Source: Trichomonas tenax (lineage: Eukaryota > Parabasalia > Trichomonadida > Trichomonadidae). Taken from it: a stretch of 48,089 bases of DNA. Position 1 is the stretch's first letter; each line of letters opens with the position of its first letter. A program made the position numbers and the translations under genes. Positions 38,291 through 47,853 of this stretch are shown in pieces. The DNA lies in NCBI GenBank assembly GCA_023091735.1, contig JALKBU010000327.1, positions 1 through 48,089 of the forward strand, given 5' to 3'. The notes beneath the pieces were generated by a model that saw nothing but the letters and a program-made list of their open reading frames with translations, was not told the origin of the DNA and made no database searches.

Positions 38291-38447
38291 ATATATAAAT
38301 AATCAAATATTTGTATAATTATATATAGAATATGCAGGACATTGGGATGTAAGTTATATATGAGCTCAAATGCTTTACTTCCATAAGATATTCGATACAA
38401 GATTGTACATTTCAGCCTAAATGTGAAAATTTCACAATAATCTATAA

Positions 38448-39166
38448 ATCTATATGACACATATTGTTGAGTATAATATTCCGTCAAACGAAAAGTGGCA
38501 CTTTACATGTCAAATTTGACAGATGAATCTGACATATAATAAAAAGGGTGTGACTCCAAAAGTAACTTCATGAAAAAATAATTGCGACTATCTTAAAGAC
38601 AGCATGAGGATGGGTCCCAATGGTGTCTTTGAGACAGGCGCAGCTAGTTTTTGCTACTCCAGGACGAAATCAGAATTTCAATACTTTAGCCAATTTCGTC
38701 CTGGACGAGTTTGTAGGCATTCTTTGCACCAAACCAGACCTAATGTTAGTATTTCAGGTGTGTTCTGGTGCAAATGATGCCTACAAACTTTATTTTTTTA
38801 AAGTAATTGTACAAAATTAATATCCTATTAAAATCGCATAAATGATGACTTTGGTTAATGAAAATGACATATATTTGGTTATAATTCATTTTTATTCAAT
38901 ATTGTTTTAAATTTAAATATCACTTTCAAAATCTCTTTGTAAGAAAATTTAATATGATAAATATAACCAAAAACACGCATGCTTTAAATACACATCATCT
39001 CCTCACTTCACAGACAACTTTTGAACATCATATATATTTGCCTGTGAGAAATAAATCAGATTTGTCACTTTTTATGATTGAGACCCTACTCCCAATTTTA
39101 AACCCCACTTTACATGTCACTTTTCGTTTGACGGATTATTAGACGCTACATCTATATGACACATAT
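38448..39166. mobile_element. 684-bp inverted-repeat element flanked by 17-bp direct repeats
   Basis: The direct repeat ATCTATATGACACATAT lies at 38448-38464 and 39150-39166. Between them the ends form inverted repeats of about 32 bp (from 38466 and from 39149 inward), about 28/32 identical, with the perfect core TCCGTCAAACGAAAAGTG at 38480-38497 and its complement at 39118-39135. Just inside each end is TTTACATGTCA (38502, 39109). The interior has two strong hairpins and no supported coding sequence. A non-autonomous DNA transposon with a 17-bp target duplication is the simplest reading; such a duplication is longer than those of common superfamilies. Confidence 0.7.
38658..38789. repeat. 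Two adjacent long hairpins inside the inverted-repeat element
   Basis: Hairpin A has perfect 13-bp arms at 38658-38670 and 38693-38705 (TCCAGGACGAAAT and its complement). Hairpin B has 24-bp arms at 38708-38731 and 38766-38789 (AGTTTGTAGGCAT, a mismatched centre, then TTGCACCA). They lie two bases apart in the middle of the 38448-39166 element. Confidence 0.75.
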
Positions 39167-39372
39167 GATATATTTACTAAAAGCAGCCTTGCTATTTCCA
39201 GTTACGTGTCAAAATATCATATGTAAAGTGTCAGAATGACAAATGACGAAACCCGCGTAAATAAAAACGAACAATTTGTTAATTTCTATGATTCCCATAT
39301 GTTGGAGAGTCCAACAATATAAAAAATTTATTGCTCAACAAATTATACCGTTTAGTTATAAAAAAATTAAAA
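39167..39372. promoter_or_regulatory. Promoter spacer of the long coiled-coil gene, with motif and element-end similarity
   Basis: GTTACGTGTCA lies at 39201. At about 39220-39243 ATGTAAAGTGTCAGAATGAC resembles the inverted-repeat end of the other element (GTGTAAAGTGTCAGATTGTC, 24668-24687). This could be a solo element end or a shared promoter sequence. Confidence 0.4.
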
Positions 39373-42300
39373 ATGTTTGAATCTTCGTCTGAATCGCCTG
39401 ACGCGACAGTTTCAACGATGGCAACGAATGATTCAGTTACAGATGAGCACCTTTTGGCTGAAATTAGGGGTGATCAGCTTCAAGAAGATAATGTTGCGTT
39501 AATTAAACAATTAAATGTCCTTCGAGCTCAATTTGAGCAAGCAGTTCAGCTGTCCGCCAAATCCAAGGACCTTTATAAGCAGATAGAGGAACTAAAAAAC
39601 CAATTAATCGAAGAAAAAACTAAAAAAGAAGATTTTGCAAATCGTCTTGAAATAAGTATTCGCGCCCAAAACGAAGCTACAAAGCAGCTGCATGATGAAC
39701 AGCAGCGAAATACACTCCAAAGACAGTCCGATTACAACTCTATGCAGAAAGAGCTTTCGAAAGTCAAGAAAACATTCCAACAACAGATAGAAAAACTATA
39801 TTCGGAGAATCAGAAGCTTCAGGCACAAAAGGATCAGGACGAAATATTGCAAAAAACTCTCGTTGGAAAAATAGAAAAAGCCGTTATTCACGCACAGCAT
39901 TACTTTAATCGCCAAATTTCATCATTTGACGAACTTTGCGACATACTTGAGAATGAATACGCTCCAGATTCAAAGAAATCATCATCAATCACAGATAATA
40001 CAAAAATTGAATTTTCTCAAGCTGCAAATAACCAGCAAATACAGTTTCTCGAAAATAAGATCAAAGTTGTTAAAGGAAAACTGAAAGTTGCGAACCAAAA
40101 AACAAAAGAAATTTGTGAAATTCTAAATCAAAAAGATAAGCAAATTGACACATTAAACTATCATCACCAGAAAGAAATCAACGACTTTCAGGCTAAAATT
40201 TCTCAAATTAATGAAGAAAATGACTTAGCATCTGCTGATAAGAATCATTCTATTCAGGTTTTGGAATCAAAGCTTCAGCTTCTCAAGGAAGAAAATTCTA
40301 GACAAAGAGATGAATTAAATAAGCAGAGAGACGAAAATGCACAAATGAAAACAGAAATTTCGAAATTGAAGGAAGAAAAGAATAATTTGAAGGTGAAAGC
40401 TGAATCAATACCGATTATTCAAAAAGCACCAGCGCCTGCAAAGCAAGAAAATTCAAATTGCGAGGATTCATTTATGTCCAAACAATTAAACTCAAGAATC
40501 GAAGAATTGACATCGAAAATTGGTATATTAACAAGACAAAACGAAGAACTTCAGCATTCCCTAGATAATGCCGAACGTGAATTAATTACATCAAAAGTCT
40601 CAAAAGAATCAGAGAACACTGAACTTCAGTCATTAAAGATCGTTCACAAACAGACATTGGAAGAGATAGAAACAATCAGACAGGCACTGCACTCCCGTGA
40701 CGCAAAGTTAGACAAACAAGAAGAGAAGAAGCGTCGCAAAGAAGAAAAGAAGCAGCAAGCTTTAATATTGCAATTAGAGGATACAAACAAATGCCTCGAG
40801 AAAAAGATATTCGAAATTCAGCTCGAAAAGGAAAGATTGTCGCAGTCTGAAAAGGAAGCGCGCGCAGAGACAGAGAAAGCAGCAACAGACAAGAAATGTC
40901 TTCTTGAACAGATATCCAAGCTCCAGTTTGATCTCTCTGATGCACGTCAGCGCGCAAATCAGAATGTTCCAATGACAGAAGAAGACATCATTCCGCCATC
41001 TGCTTGGCAAATGAGTGATGCTGATGCTACACTTTCTCAACGTATTGCAAAGATCGCTTCAAATAATGCACTTCACGCTGTTTCAAAGTTGCAGCAATGC
41101 TTCAAGGCAATTGCCACATATTACACGAAACAGATCGATCAAATGAGACATGCAGCTGAAGAATCTTCAGCACAGAGCCAAAAGATATTGACCATTCTTT
41201 CAGATTTCGTTATCTCTCTTTCCATTGCTTTGAATGATAAAGCAGTTAACATCGATGAATTCATTCAGTATCCAGATATCGCTGCTTCTTTGATCTCAAG
41301 GATCAACGGCATTCGTGCTCAAGTCACAGAGCTCGCTCGCACAAAGGATATGCTTCAATCTGTTATTGATGGCGTCGCTGGAACATTTGGTATTACAGAC
41401 AGTTCTGATATCAATGCGAAGTTGAACACAGTTCGTTCTCAGATCGATGAAAAGCTCGCAACATGTGATCGCCGCAACAAGAAGATCAAAGAGTTGAATG
41501 TTGAACTCGCTGATCAACAGGCACAGCTTAAGGCAGAGAATGAAAGACTTACATCAGATCTTTCTCGTGCCAAGTCATCGCTTGAAACCCTCAGCAGACA
41601 ATATCAAGAACTTACTAATGCGAATAGAAACCTGAAGTCAGAAAACGCGGCATCAAAGCGTGCTTTAGCAGATCTCGAAGAGAGAGCTGATGCTGCAGCA
41701 AGAGCTTTCAAGGCCAATGACGAGGATTCAAAGCGCACAGCTATTCAAGCAGTTAATTCCGTTAAGATGGAACTTGGAGCAACTATCGATCACTTGGCAG
41801 CAGAGCTTCAGAAGGCAAACGATACAATTGCGCAAGCAGACGCAAAGATCCAAAAGCAGTACAGAACAATTCACGCCCAAAAGAGTGCTATTGCAGAGAA
41901 GGAAAGAGATCTTGCAGCAGTGAAGCAGCAGGCGGAAATTTCTGCTCGCAGGTCCTCAGAAGTCAGTGCAATTGAGAAGAGACAAGCACAGGAATCTCAT
42001 GAACGCGCAATTCGCGAAATCACATCACAGTGTGACAAATTCAGACAAGATGTTGCCGCTCTTACACAGCAGTCAACAAAGCGCGAGAAACAACTTAAAG
42101 AAGCAAAGAATGAAGCAGCTCAGCTCCATCGCGAAGTCGCAAGGCTTGAAAAAGAACTTGCTGCTAGAGAAGAAGAGGCAGAAAGAGAGGCGAAGATTGC
42201 TGAATCAGCTTTGAGAGGCGCCACAATGACAGCGGAATCCCATTTCACTGCAAAGCTCAGCGAGCACAGGATGAAGTGGGAGGCAGAGAAGCGTAGAATA

Positions 42301-42507
42301 TTGGCCTTTGCAGCCGACGAACTTAGACAGTTCTTCAATGCTTCAGAGGCAATAGACGAACACTCTTTCAGGTCGTTAATCGGAAAAGCGAAAGAAGAAA
42401 TTTATAGATTACAGAGATCCGATAGCGCCATTAGAAGAATGGTTGGAGCTTCGGGAAGACAAACAACAGATGATGCTGTTGCACAACTTGTTTTAACATC
42501 AAATTAA
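39373..42507 (+). CDS. Giant coiled-coil protein (golgin/myosin-tail-like)
   Basis: The 1044-residue protein starts at the first ATG (MFESSSESPDATVSTM). After about 35 acidic/Ser residues it is coiled coil almost throughout (for example LKEENSRQRDELNKQRDEN; RLEKELAAREEEAEREAK). Two interruptions stand out: about 555-680 (IIPPSAWQMSDADATLSQRI; FVISLSIALNDKAVNIDEF), and a C-terminal folded segment (LRQFFNASEAIDEHSFRSLI; YRLQRSDSAIRRMVGASG). No GRIP or motor domain was seen. Trichomonads have many such proteins in Golgi and cytoskeletal structures; its location is not shown by sequence. Confidence 0.85.
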   Translation: MFESSSESPDATVSTMATNDSVTDEHLLAEIRGDQLQEDNVALIKQLNVLRAQFEQAVQLSAKSKDLYKQIEELKNQLIEEKTKKEDFANRLEISIRAQNEATKQLHDEQQRNTLQRQSDYNSMQKELSKVKKTFQQQIEKLYSENQKLQAQKDQDEILQKTLVGKIEKAVIHAQHYFNRQISSFDELCDILENEYAPDSKKSSSITDNTKIEFSQAANNQQIQFLENKIKVVKGKLKVANQKTKEICEILNQKDKQIDTLNYHHQKEINDFQAKISQINEENDLASADKNHSIQVLESKLQLLKEENSRQRDELNKQRDENAQMKTEISKLKEEKNNLKVKAESIPIIQKAPAPAKQENSNCEDSFMSKQLNSRIEELTSKIGILTRQNEELQHSLDNAERELITSKVSKESENTELQSLKIVHKQTLEEIETIRQALHSRDAKLDKQEEKKRRKEEKKQQALILQLEDTNKCLEKKIFEIQLEKERLSQSEKEARAETEKAATDKKCLLEQISKLQFDLSDARQRANQNVPMTEEDIIPPSAWQMSDADATLSQRIAKIASNNALHAVSKLQQCFKAIATYYTKQIDQMRHAAEESSAQSQKILTILSDFVISLSIALNDKAVNIDEFIQYPDIAASLISRINGIRAQVTELARTKDMLQSVIDGVAGTFGITDSSDINAKLNTVRSQIDEKLATCDRRNKKIKELNVELADQQAQLKAENERLTSDLSRAKSSLETLSRQYQELTNANRNLKSENAASKRALADLEERADAAARAFKANDEDSKRTAIQAVNSVKMELGATIDHLAAELQKANDTIAQADAKIQKQYRTIHAQKSAIAEKERDLAAVKQQAEISARRSSEVSAIEKRQAQESHERAIREITSQCDKFRQDVAALTQQSTKREKQLKEAKNEAAQLHREVARLEKELAAREEEAEREAKIAESALRGATMTAESHFTAKLSEHRMKWEAEKRRILAFAADELRQFFNASEAIDEHSFRSLIGKAKEEIYRLQRSDSAIRRMVGASGRQTTDDAVAQLVLTSN

Positions 42508-43041
42508 TAAAATTATTTTATATTTTTGCTTTATTACAATTGCAAACTCCCTCATTTCTTCTCTATCGTTATAGCTTTTAATGATATCAATAAATTTTCC
42601 CATTAAGACATTAATGAATCTTGAATTGATATCAAAATTATATTCAACAGCATAAACTGGTCATTTATAGTACCAAATAGAAGTCTTCTTTGCATTGAAT
42701 CTATATGTTGATGTGTGAGCCAATATTTTAATAAAATTCATAAATAATTCAATGCTATTAAAAATGTAGATGATTGAGAGTTTTAAAGATTACAAAATCA
42801 CATAAAATACGAAGCATATGGAAATTCCATGTGGCTGTGATATGTTTTACTGATAATTTGAATTTTGAATATAATTTGATATTCAGATATAAATAGTTAT
42901 ATAGATATATTCTATTTCATAAGTATAAAGATTACATTATATTGATTGCTTCTGAAAGTCTTTATATAATGAATTTGGTGAAGGAAGAAATATTAACCTT
43001 ATTTACGATAAAATAAACTTTGTGATGCAGTGATTAAAAAA
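42508..43041. other. Gene-free AT-rich spacer
   Basis: TAATAAAA directly follows the upstream stop and is a likely 3'-processing signal. Nothing else was recognised in about 530 bp of AT-rich sequence. Confidence 0.45.
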
Positions 43042-43674
43042 ATGAACAGAGATGGATCATTCGGCAACAGAGCGGTCCCATCTCTCGCGAGAGCAATGTA
43101 TAGCTCTCAAATACAGCCCTCATACCAAATATCACCTTGTGGATCCACTCCTAACGCTTTTGTGGGATATTCTAATTCCAGCCAATATAACTACAGCCAG
43201 GAGCCTCGCTGCATGATAGAATGCTCACCAAGAGTCGAAGAAGTTGATGAGGACTGGAGTACTGAAGAAAATTGGACTGTGAAGAATAAATTGCAAAAAT
43301 TAGTTGGAGAAGTCGAAAAAAACGTCTGTGATAAGTTAGAAGTTACTCTCAATGAGCATTATAAGCAAATGAAAAGTAAGCTCAAGCGCATTCAAGCAAG
43401 AATCGAAATTACTGACAATTCTATCGAAAGATTATCTCAAATTCTTGATGATGTTTCCGAAACAATACTGCTGTTGCCATCTCCACAGATGGAGAATAGT
43501 TATCCTCCAATGACTGTTGGATCAACAAGAATAATGGCAGAAAATCAAAATGTCAATTCAAGATTTGAAATGAAAGTCCAAACGCAACCAACACCCTGTA
43601 TGAGCTGGAGAAGAAGAAAGAGATCTGCAGGCATAAGAAATACTCAATCAGGTAATTTAATGTGGAATCAATAA
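43042..43674 (+). CDS. Small coiled-coil protein of unknown function
   Basis: The 210-residue protein starts at the first ATG (MNRDGSFGNRAVPSLAR). The N-terminal 60 residues are Ser/Tyr/Asn-rich and probably disordered. A coiled coil spans about 75-140 (WTVKNKLQKLVGEVEKNVCD; KSKLKRIQARIEITDNSIER). The tail is basic (SWRRRKRSAGIR). Not recognised. It is followed 103 bp later by another coiled-coil gene on the same strand. The stop overlaps TAAA. Confidence 0.65.
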   Translation: MNRDGSFGNRAVPSLARAMYSSQIQPSYQISPCGSTPNAFVGYSNSSQYNYSQEPRCMIECSPRVEEVDEDWSTEENWTVKNKLQKLVGEVEKNVCDKLEVTLNEHYKQMKSKLKRIQARIEITDNSIERLSQILDDVSETILLLPSPQMENSYPPMTVGSTRIMAENQNVNSRFEMKVQTQPTPCMSWRRRKRSAGIRNTQSGNLMWNQ

Positions 43675-43777
43675 AAATTATCTTAAAACCTATATAAATC
43701 TTTATGATATAAGGCATATATTCTAAATCAAAATTGCATCAATTAATTTTGATGCATGTCAAAAAAGTGAAATAAAA

Positions 43778-44488
43778 ATGAATGATGAATATTTAGAGCG
43801 ATTAAATGGTTTCTCGGCTTTAGTGATGCTACGAAAACAGCATGTTTTGAGGGATATAGCTTCACTAGAGCAGAAGATCCTTGAAATCAAAGAGGAACTT
43901 AGTAATTTTGATATCATGGAAACAAGGTTTTCTAATAAAAACTATGAGAAAGAATTCATCTCACTAGCACGCAATAGCCTCTGTTTTGTCATAAATAGAC
44001 GAAGTTCGATGATAAACGAGAAAATTAAAGCATTGACGCTAAATTTTTCGGATTTGGCTACAAACACATCGAAACTTGCTTCAAAACTTGGTTCTTTGGA
44101 TGTTACTGAGAAGAAACCCTCTCCTACGTTTACCATAACTCATAATATCTCAAAATCAATTCCTAATCCTTCTGATGAAGTATACCATGCCTTACTTGAG
44201 AAAATAGAAGTAGCTGAAGAAAAACTGAGGAACTACCAGCACAAACATGACAAATTAAAAAACCAAGTAAAAGAATATGAACATAAGGCCCTTATATTCA
44301 GCATAAACATGAAGAAGCTTACGGAGAAGATAGAGAACCAACAAAATGTCAATGCTTGTTCATTGAAATCTTATCCCGAATATGATGTTGATATCAAGCC
44401 AAGCTTGAAGAAGATGATTCCAGATAGAGGAAATATAGTTGTTCTAGCTCCAATCAAGTCTCTATCTAAAAGAATACTCAGATTTTGA
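43778..44488 (+). CDS. Small coiled-coil protein of unknown function
   Basis: This 236-residue protein has two coiled-coil stretches: about 10-50 (LVMLRKQHVLRDIASLEQKI) and about 130-185 (LLEKIEVAEEKLRNYQHKHD). A helical region separates them (SLARNSLCFVINRRSSMINE). The C-terminus is basic (SLKKMIPDRGNIVV, SLSKRILRF). GATGCATGTCAA 27 bp upstream loosely matches the recurring motif. No family recognised; it may be a structural partner of the neighbouring coiled-coil proteins. Confidence 0.65.
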   Translation: MNDEYLERLNGFSALVMLRKQHVLRDIASLEQKILEIKEELSNFDIMETRFSNKNYEKEFISLARNSLCFVINRRSSMINEKIKALTLNFSDLATNTSKLASKLGSLDVTEKKPSPTFTITHNISKSIPNPSDEVYHALLEKIEVAEEKLRNYQHKHDKLKNQVKEYEHKALIFSINMKKLTEKIENQQNVNACSLKSYPEYDVDIKPSLKKMIPDRGNIVVLAPIKSLSKRILRF

Positions 44489-44708
44489 GAATATTAAACT
44501 TCAAATAAAGTCATTATTGTGCCATTTGGCAGCCTATACTATTGAAATGATTAATATGGAATAAAAAAGAAAAAAATTCAATTTGATGAATTTCAAATTT
44601 CAGATTTTAGAAGATTTTACATACAAAACATGAATAGTACATTATGTATAAGCTAAATATAGCGAATATGGACCAAAATTTGAATTGTGCCCTTTACAAA
44701 AATCAAAA

Positions 44709-45539
44709 ATGTCTGCCCTTCTCCGCAAGTTGCAAAAGCAGCCAGCTGAAGAAAAGACAACAACAGAGAAGAAGGCTTTCGTTCACCGCCCAATGCTCGT
44801 GGGAAACAAGGGAATGATTCACTCAACAGCAGAAATTCTCGATGATTTTCGCAAATTAATTCCACACGCCAAGAAAGAGAGCAAAATCTCATTAGAGGAC
44901 TTCAAGGAGATCAATGAAATCGCTGCCGACACACATTGCGACGTCGTTGCTTACTTCGAAACTAAACATCACATCGAACCATATTTGTGGCTCGCTGACG
45001 CAGTCCGCGGCCCAACAGTCTGCTTCTACATGGAGGAGGGAAAGTCTATTTACGATTTAGGATTCGTTGGAAACCCAATGAAAGGAAGCAGACCATTGCT
45101 CTTCTTTGATCCGGCATTTGACAAAACACCAGTGTTATCTATCTCCCGCTTGCTGCTTCAGAAAATTTTCGAAGTCCCATTCAACGACAAACACTCGAAG
45201 CCATACGTCGATAGAACAACATCTTTCTTCGTCGAAGACAATAAGATCATTATTCGCCATTATCAGATTCAGTGGGATACAGAGCCAACAAAACTCGTTG
45301 AAGTTGGTCCACGTATCACTTTAGTTCCAATCTTCATATTGGCAGATGTTTTCAAGGGTCACAAGATCTGGAAGAACGCTACATGGGAGAGTCCTGCTAC
45401 ACAGCGCAAAGAAGAGCGCAAGCAGAAGGCAATGGCAATGCAGCGCAATCGTGATCGTGAAGCTGACCACGAAATGCGCCTAGACAGCATCGAGAAGCCG
45501 GTAGATCCACATGAGGGAGTTTTCGCACCAGTAGAGTAA
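44709..45539 (+). CDS. BRX1: Ribosome biogenesis protein BRX1 (Brix domain)
   Basis: Brx1 is a nucleolar Brix-domain factor needed for early 60S assembly and pre-rRNA processing. The first ATG at 44709 gives MSALLRKLQKQPAEEK and 276 residues; the frame extends upstream only from a TTG. Brix-domain features run in order: LDDFRKLIPHAKKESK, CDVVAYFETKHHIEPYLWLA, GPTVCFYMEEGKSIYDLGF, the BRX1 block GSRPLLFFDPAFDKTPVLS, KPYVDRTTSFFVEDNKIIIR, and LVEVGPRITLVPIFIL. The C-terminus is basic. CCCTTTAC about 15 nt before the ATG resembles the CCTTT-type core promoter element reported in T. vaginalis. The stop overlaps TAAA. Confidence 0.93.
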   Translation: MSALLRKLQKQPAEEKTTTEKKAFVHRPMLVGNKGMIHSTAEILDDFRKLIPHAKKESKISLEDFKEINEIAADTHCDVVAYFETKHHIEPYLWLADAVRGPTVCFYMEEGKSIYDLGFVGNPMKGSRPLLFFDPAFDKTPVLSISRLLLQKIFEVPFNDKHSKPYVDRTTSFFVEDNKIIIRHYQIQWDTEPTKLVEVGPRITLVPIFILADVFKGHKIWKNATWESPATQRKEERKQKAMAMQRNRDREADHEMRLDSIEKPVDPHEGVFAPVE

Positions 45540-46956
45540 ATTTATTATACAGAATTTTTTAAATAAACATTATAAAGATATTCTCAATGAAAATGATCAT
45601 TCTTGCACCTAAGCAATAATTCCAATACATTCACAAATATAAATTTGTTAAAATATTTTTTAAGAAAAAATAATATTATATTTGAAGCTCTATACTATGG
45701 AATTTTATAGTTCTCAGCCAATTATGTTATTCCATAACTGGAAGAATGTTAAATAATGAATATTGAAATTTGATGAATAATTATATGAATTATTTGCAGC
45801 ATAATACTTATATATCACTTCTTCATGGTTTATATTGGTATAATAAACAATATTTGAATCAGATTCTTATATTTTGATTGGCGACATTTAAAAGCATTGG
45901 ATAAAGCAAAAATCGCACGCATAATGTCTTGTATACACCCTGCTGATGATGATTCTGATGGTCTTGCGCAAAATAATCAGTGGAATTCAATATCTTATTG
46001 GACAATTTAAACTATCGTATTTAGCATTTCACCATTATAATGCTTTGACTCCATAAAACCGAATTATAACGTGTGGACAATCACTCGCCTGATTAAATAT
46101 TTTGGTTGAATATCTGTAAGATTTGAATAAAATGGCCTTGGTGAACAACTATCCTTGATGCCTCTATTATGCTGGCATGGATAAAACAACATTATTGTAG
46201 TAATTATTTTAATCGACATTAAAAATCGATCGTATTACACTTCATTTTGATGAGAAATAGCATCCTTGATCCCAGCATTGATCATGTCTTACAGTTAAAG
46301 CATTAATTGTCTGTGAAAAAGTTGAGATATGAAATCCAAATCTGGAAAACTTCAGCTCTTTCGTGGATTTCATTATAGAACGGTCGGACTTCCTCTACAT
46401 CAGTGTTCATTAGTGCTGTTCAAGAACAAAAGCAGATATAAATATTGAGTCGAATCAGATTTACACTGATAAGAGTACTTAGAGCATAAGGTTGTGTTAT
46501 AACGGCACCGCGTAGGCGATACTTAGCTCCAATTTAGTTATTTGTGTTTGATATCGTTACAGATGCTGGAGTAGTCCGAAAGAATTCGCTAAACAGTCAT
46601 CAAAAGCTGTATGCTAGCGATTCATAGCTTCAAAATTGTCCAAAAATGAATTTCAAAATAATTTCCAAATCAAAGGTGAAAATAAAATCATTTTACTGCG
46701 AAATTGTGGATCCCCATTAAGCAGAGATTAATAAAAATTAGTCAAAACAGCGCGTGTAAGGAAACGAAATCAAGACGATAAAATATTTTACGGAGTCTTC
46801 AATTAACTTTCTTTGCATTTTCGGCTTTTTAAAGAGGAGATAAAGAGAATAAACTTAAAATTTGTACTCACAAAATTATAAACGGTATTTACAAATTTTG
46901 TTTTTTGTGAAAAATTGGGTAAAGAAAACTAGTTTTATACAATAAACATTGGTGAA
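45540..46956 (+). pseudogene. Spacer with decayed transposase-like coding fragments
   Basis: There is no intact gene in 1.4 kb, but plus-strand fragments read like protein between stops: LDKAKIARIMSCIHPADDDS (about 45894-45959), KWPW-stop-TTILDASIMLAWIKQ (about 46131), GCVITAPRRRYLAPI (46490-46534), LFVFDIVTDAGVVRKNS after a TAG (from 46538), and FYCEIVDPH near 46690. Multiple stops and shifts show long decay. The KWPW...LAWI piece recalls the KWW...NAW segment of piggyBac-type transposases; this is tentative. The first 340 bp and the last 150 bp show nothing. Confidence 0.35.
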
Positions 46957-47853
46957 TTATAGACCGAAATGATGAAGAAAAGCATCTAAACTATATGCTG
47001 TTGCAATCATTTTCTGAGACAAATAATTCGGTGGCTCTAAGGGTGAAAGGTCCTGGAATGGGCCCATTGGTGGTAAAGCACGCTTGAGGATGCCTTCAAC
47101 TGCAGGAGTCTGCACTTGGATGGCATTTACTGATGCATTTTGGTTGTTTGGCCGGGATGACGCGATCGGCTTATCATCACGAGCGCGATACTTGGATGAG
47201 CTATGCTGTGATCTGATGTGCTTTGAAGGTTTGCGCATCATCTTTTTTAATTGCTGATAATGATAGCGGCATTGGACATCTGATCGATTACCCATGGAGT
47301 TTGCGATCTTTGCCCAAGCGGTTTCGCCGTATTCTTCAACGAAGTCAAGAAGTTTCTTGTCTTCATCTGGAGACCATCTCTTCTTTGAAATGCGTGGGTC
47401 CAAACCTCTAAACCATCTCTGTGAGCACTGGGCCCTTGTCCTTGTATCGCCGACAATCTCGGCAACTAAGGACCAGTTGTCAGTACCATTTCTAAGGATA
47501 CCAGCTAAAAGCCTTCTATCTTCGTCTGCATTCCATGGTCTGGCCCTCTTCCTTCCGCTGTTTGACAAGGAGCTCATCGAGTCAGAGGAGTCAGACGCCG
47601 AACAATCGATATCTTCGTGTACATTAATGTCTGTTTCTAAGACGGATTTGAGCGTATCCAGAGGTGTTGTTGTTCCAAGCTTCTCCATGAACACATTCAA
47701 GCAATCCTCGTAGGAAATTGAATCCCGAATGTACGACAAAAGGACTTCTTTCAAACTTTTGAACACTTCATCGTCGATCTCTGGGTTCAAGTCTTGGAAT
47801 TGCGAGCAGAAATACTCCAATATGCAGTGCTGACCGAGAAATGAACGGCTCAT
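46957..47853 (-). CDS. Two-repeat Myb DNA-binding protein
   Basis: The 298-residue protein starts at the first ATG (MSRSFLGQHCILEYF). The first Myb repeat has perfectly spaced Trp107, Trp127 and Trp147 (RARPWNADEDRRLL, CSQRWFRGLD). The second has Trp160 and Trp180, with Tyr199 in place of the third Trp (KKRWSPDEDKKLLDFVEEYG, CRYHYQQLKKMM). An N-terminal helical region (about 10-75) and an acidic/Ser patch (DCSASDSSDSMSS) precede them. Trichomonads have a greatly expanded Myb family, including factors that bind core-promoter elements, so it is a candidate transcription factor; its target is unknown. Confidence 0.9.
   Translation of the reverse strand: MSRSFLGQHCILEYFCSQFQDLNPEIDDEVFKSLKEVLLSYIRDSISYEDCLNVFMEKLGTTTPLDTLKSVLETDINVHEDIDCSASDSSDSMSSLSNSGRKRARPWNADEDRRLLAGILRNGTDNWSLVAEIVGDTRTRAQCSQRWFRGLDPRISKKRWSPDEDKKLLDFVEEYGETAWAKIANSMGNRSDVQCRYHYQQLKKMMRKPSKHIRSQHSSSKYRARDDKPIASSRPNNQNASVNAIQVQTPAVEGILKRALPPMGPFQDLSPLEPPNYLSQKMIATAYSLDAFLHHFGL

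Noticed and set aside
38620..39142. Small frames inside the 38448-39166 element as a transposase
   Set aside because: They are under 70 codons, overlap the hairpins, and show no catalytic motif.
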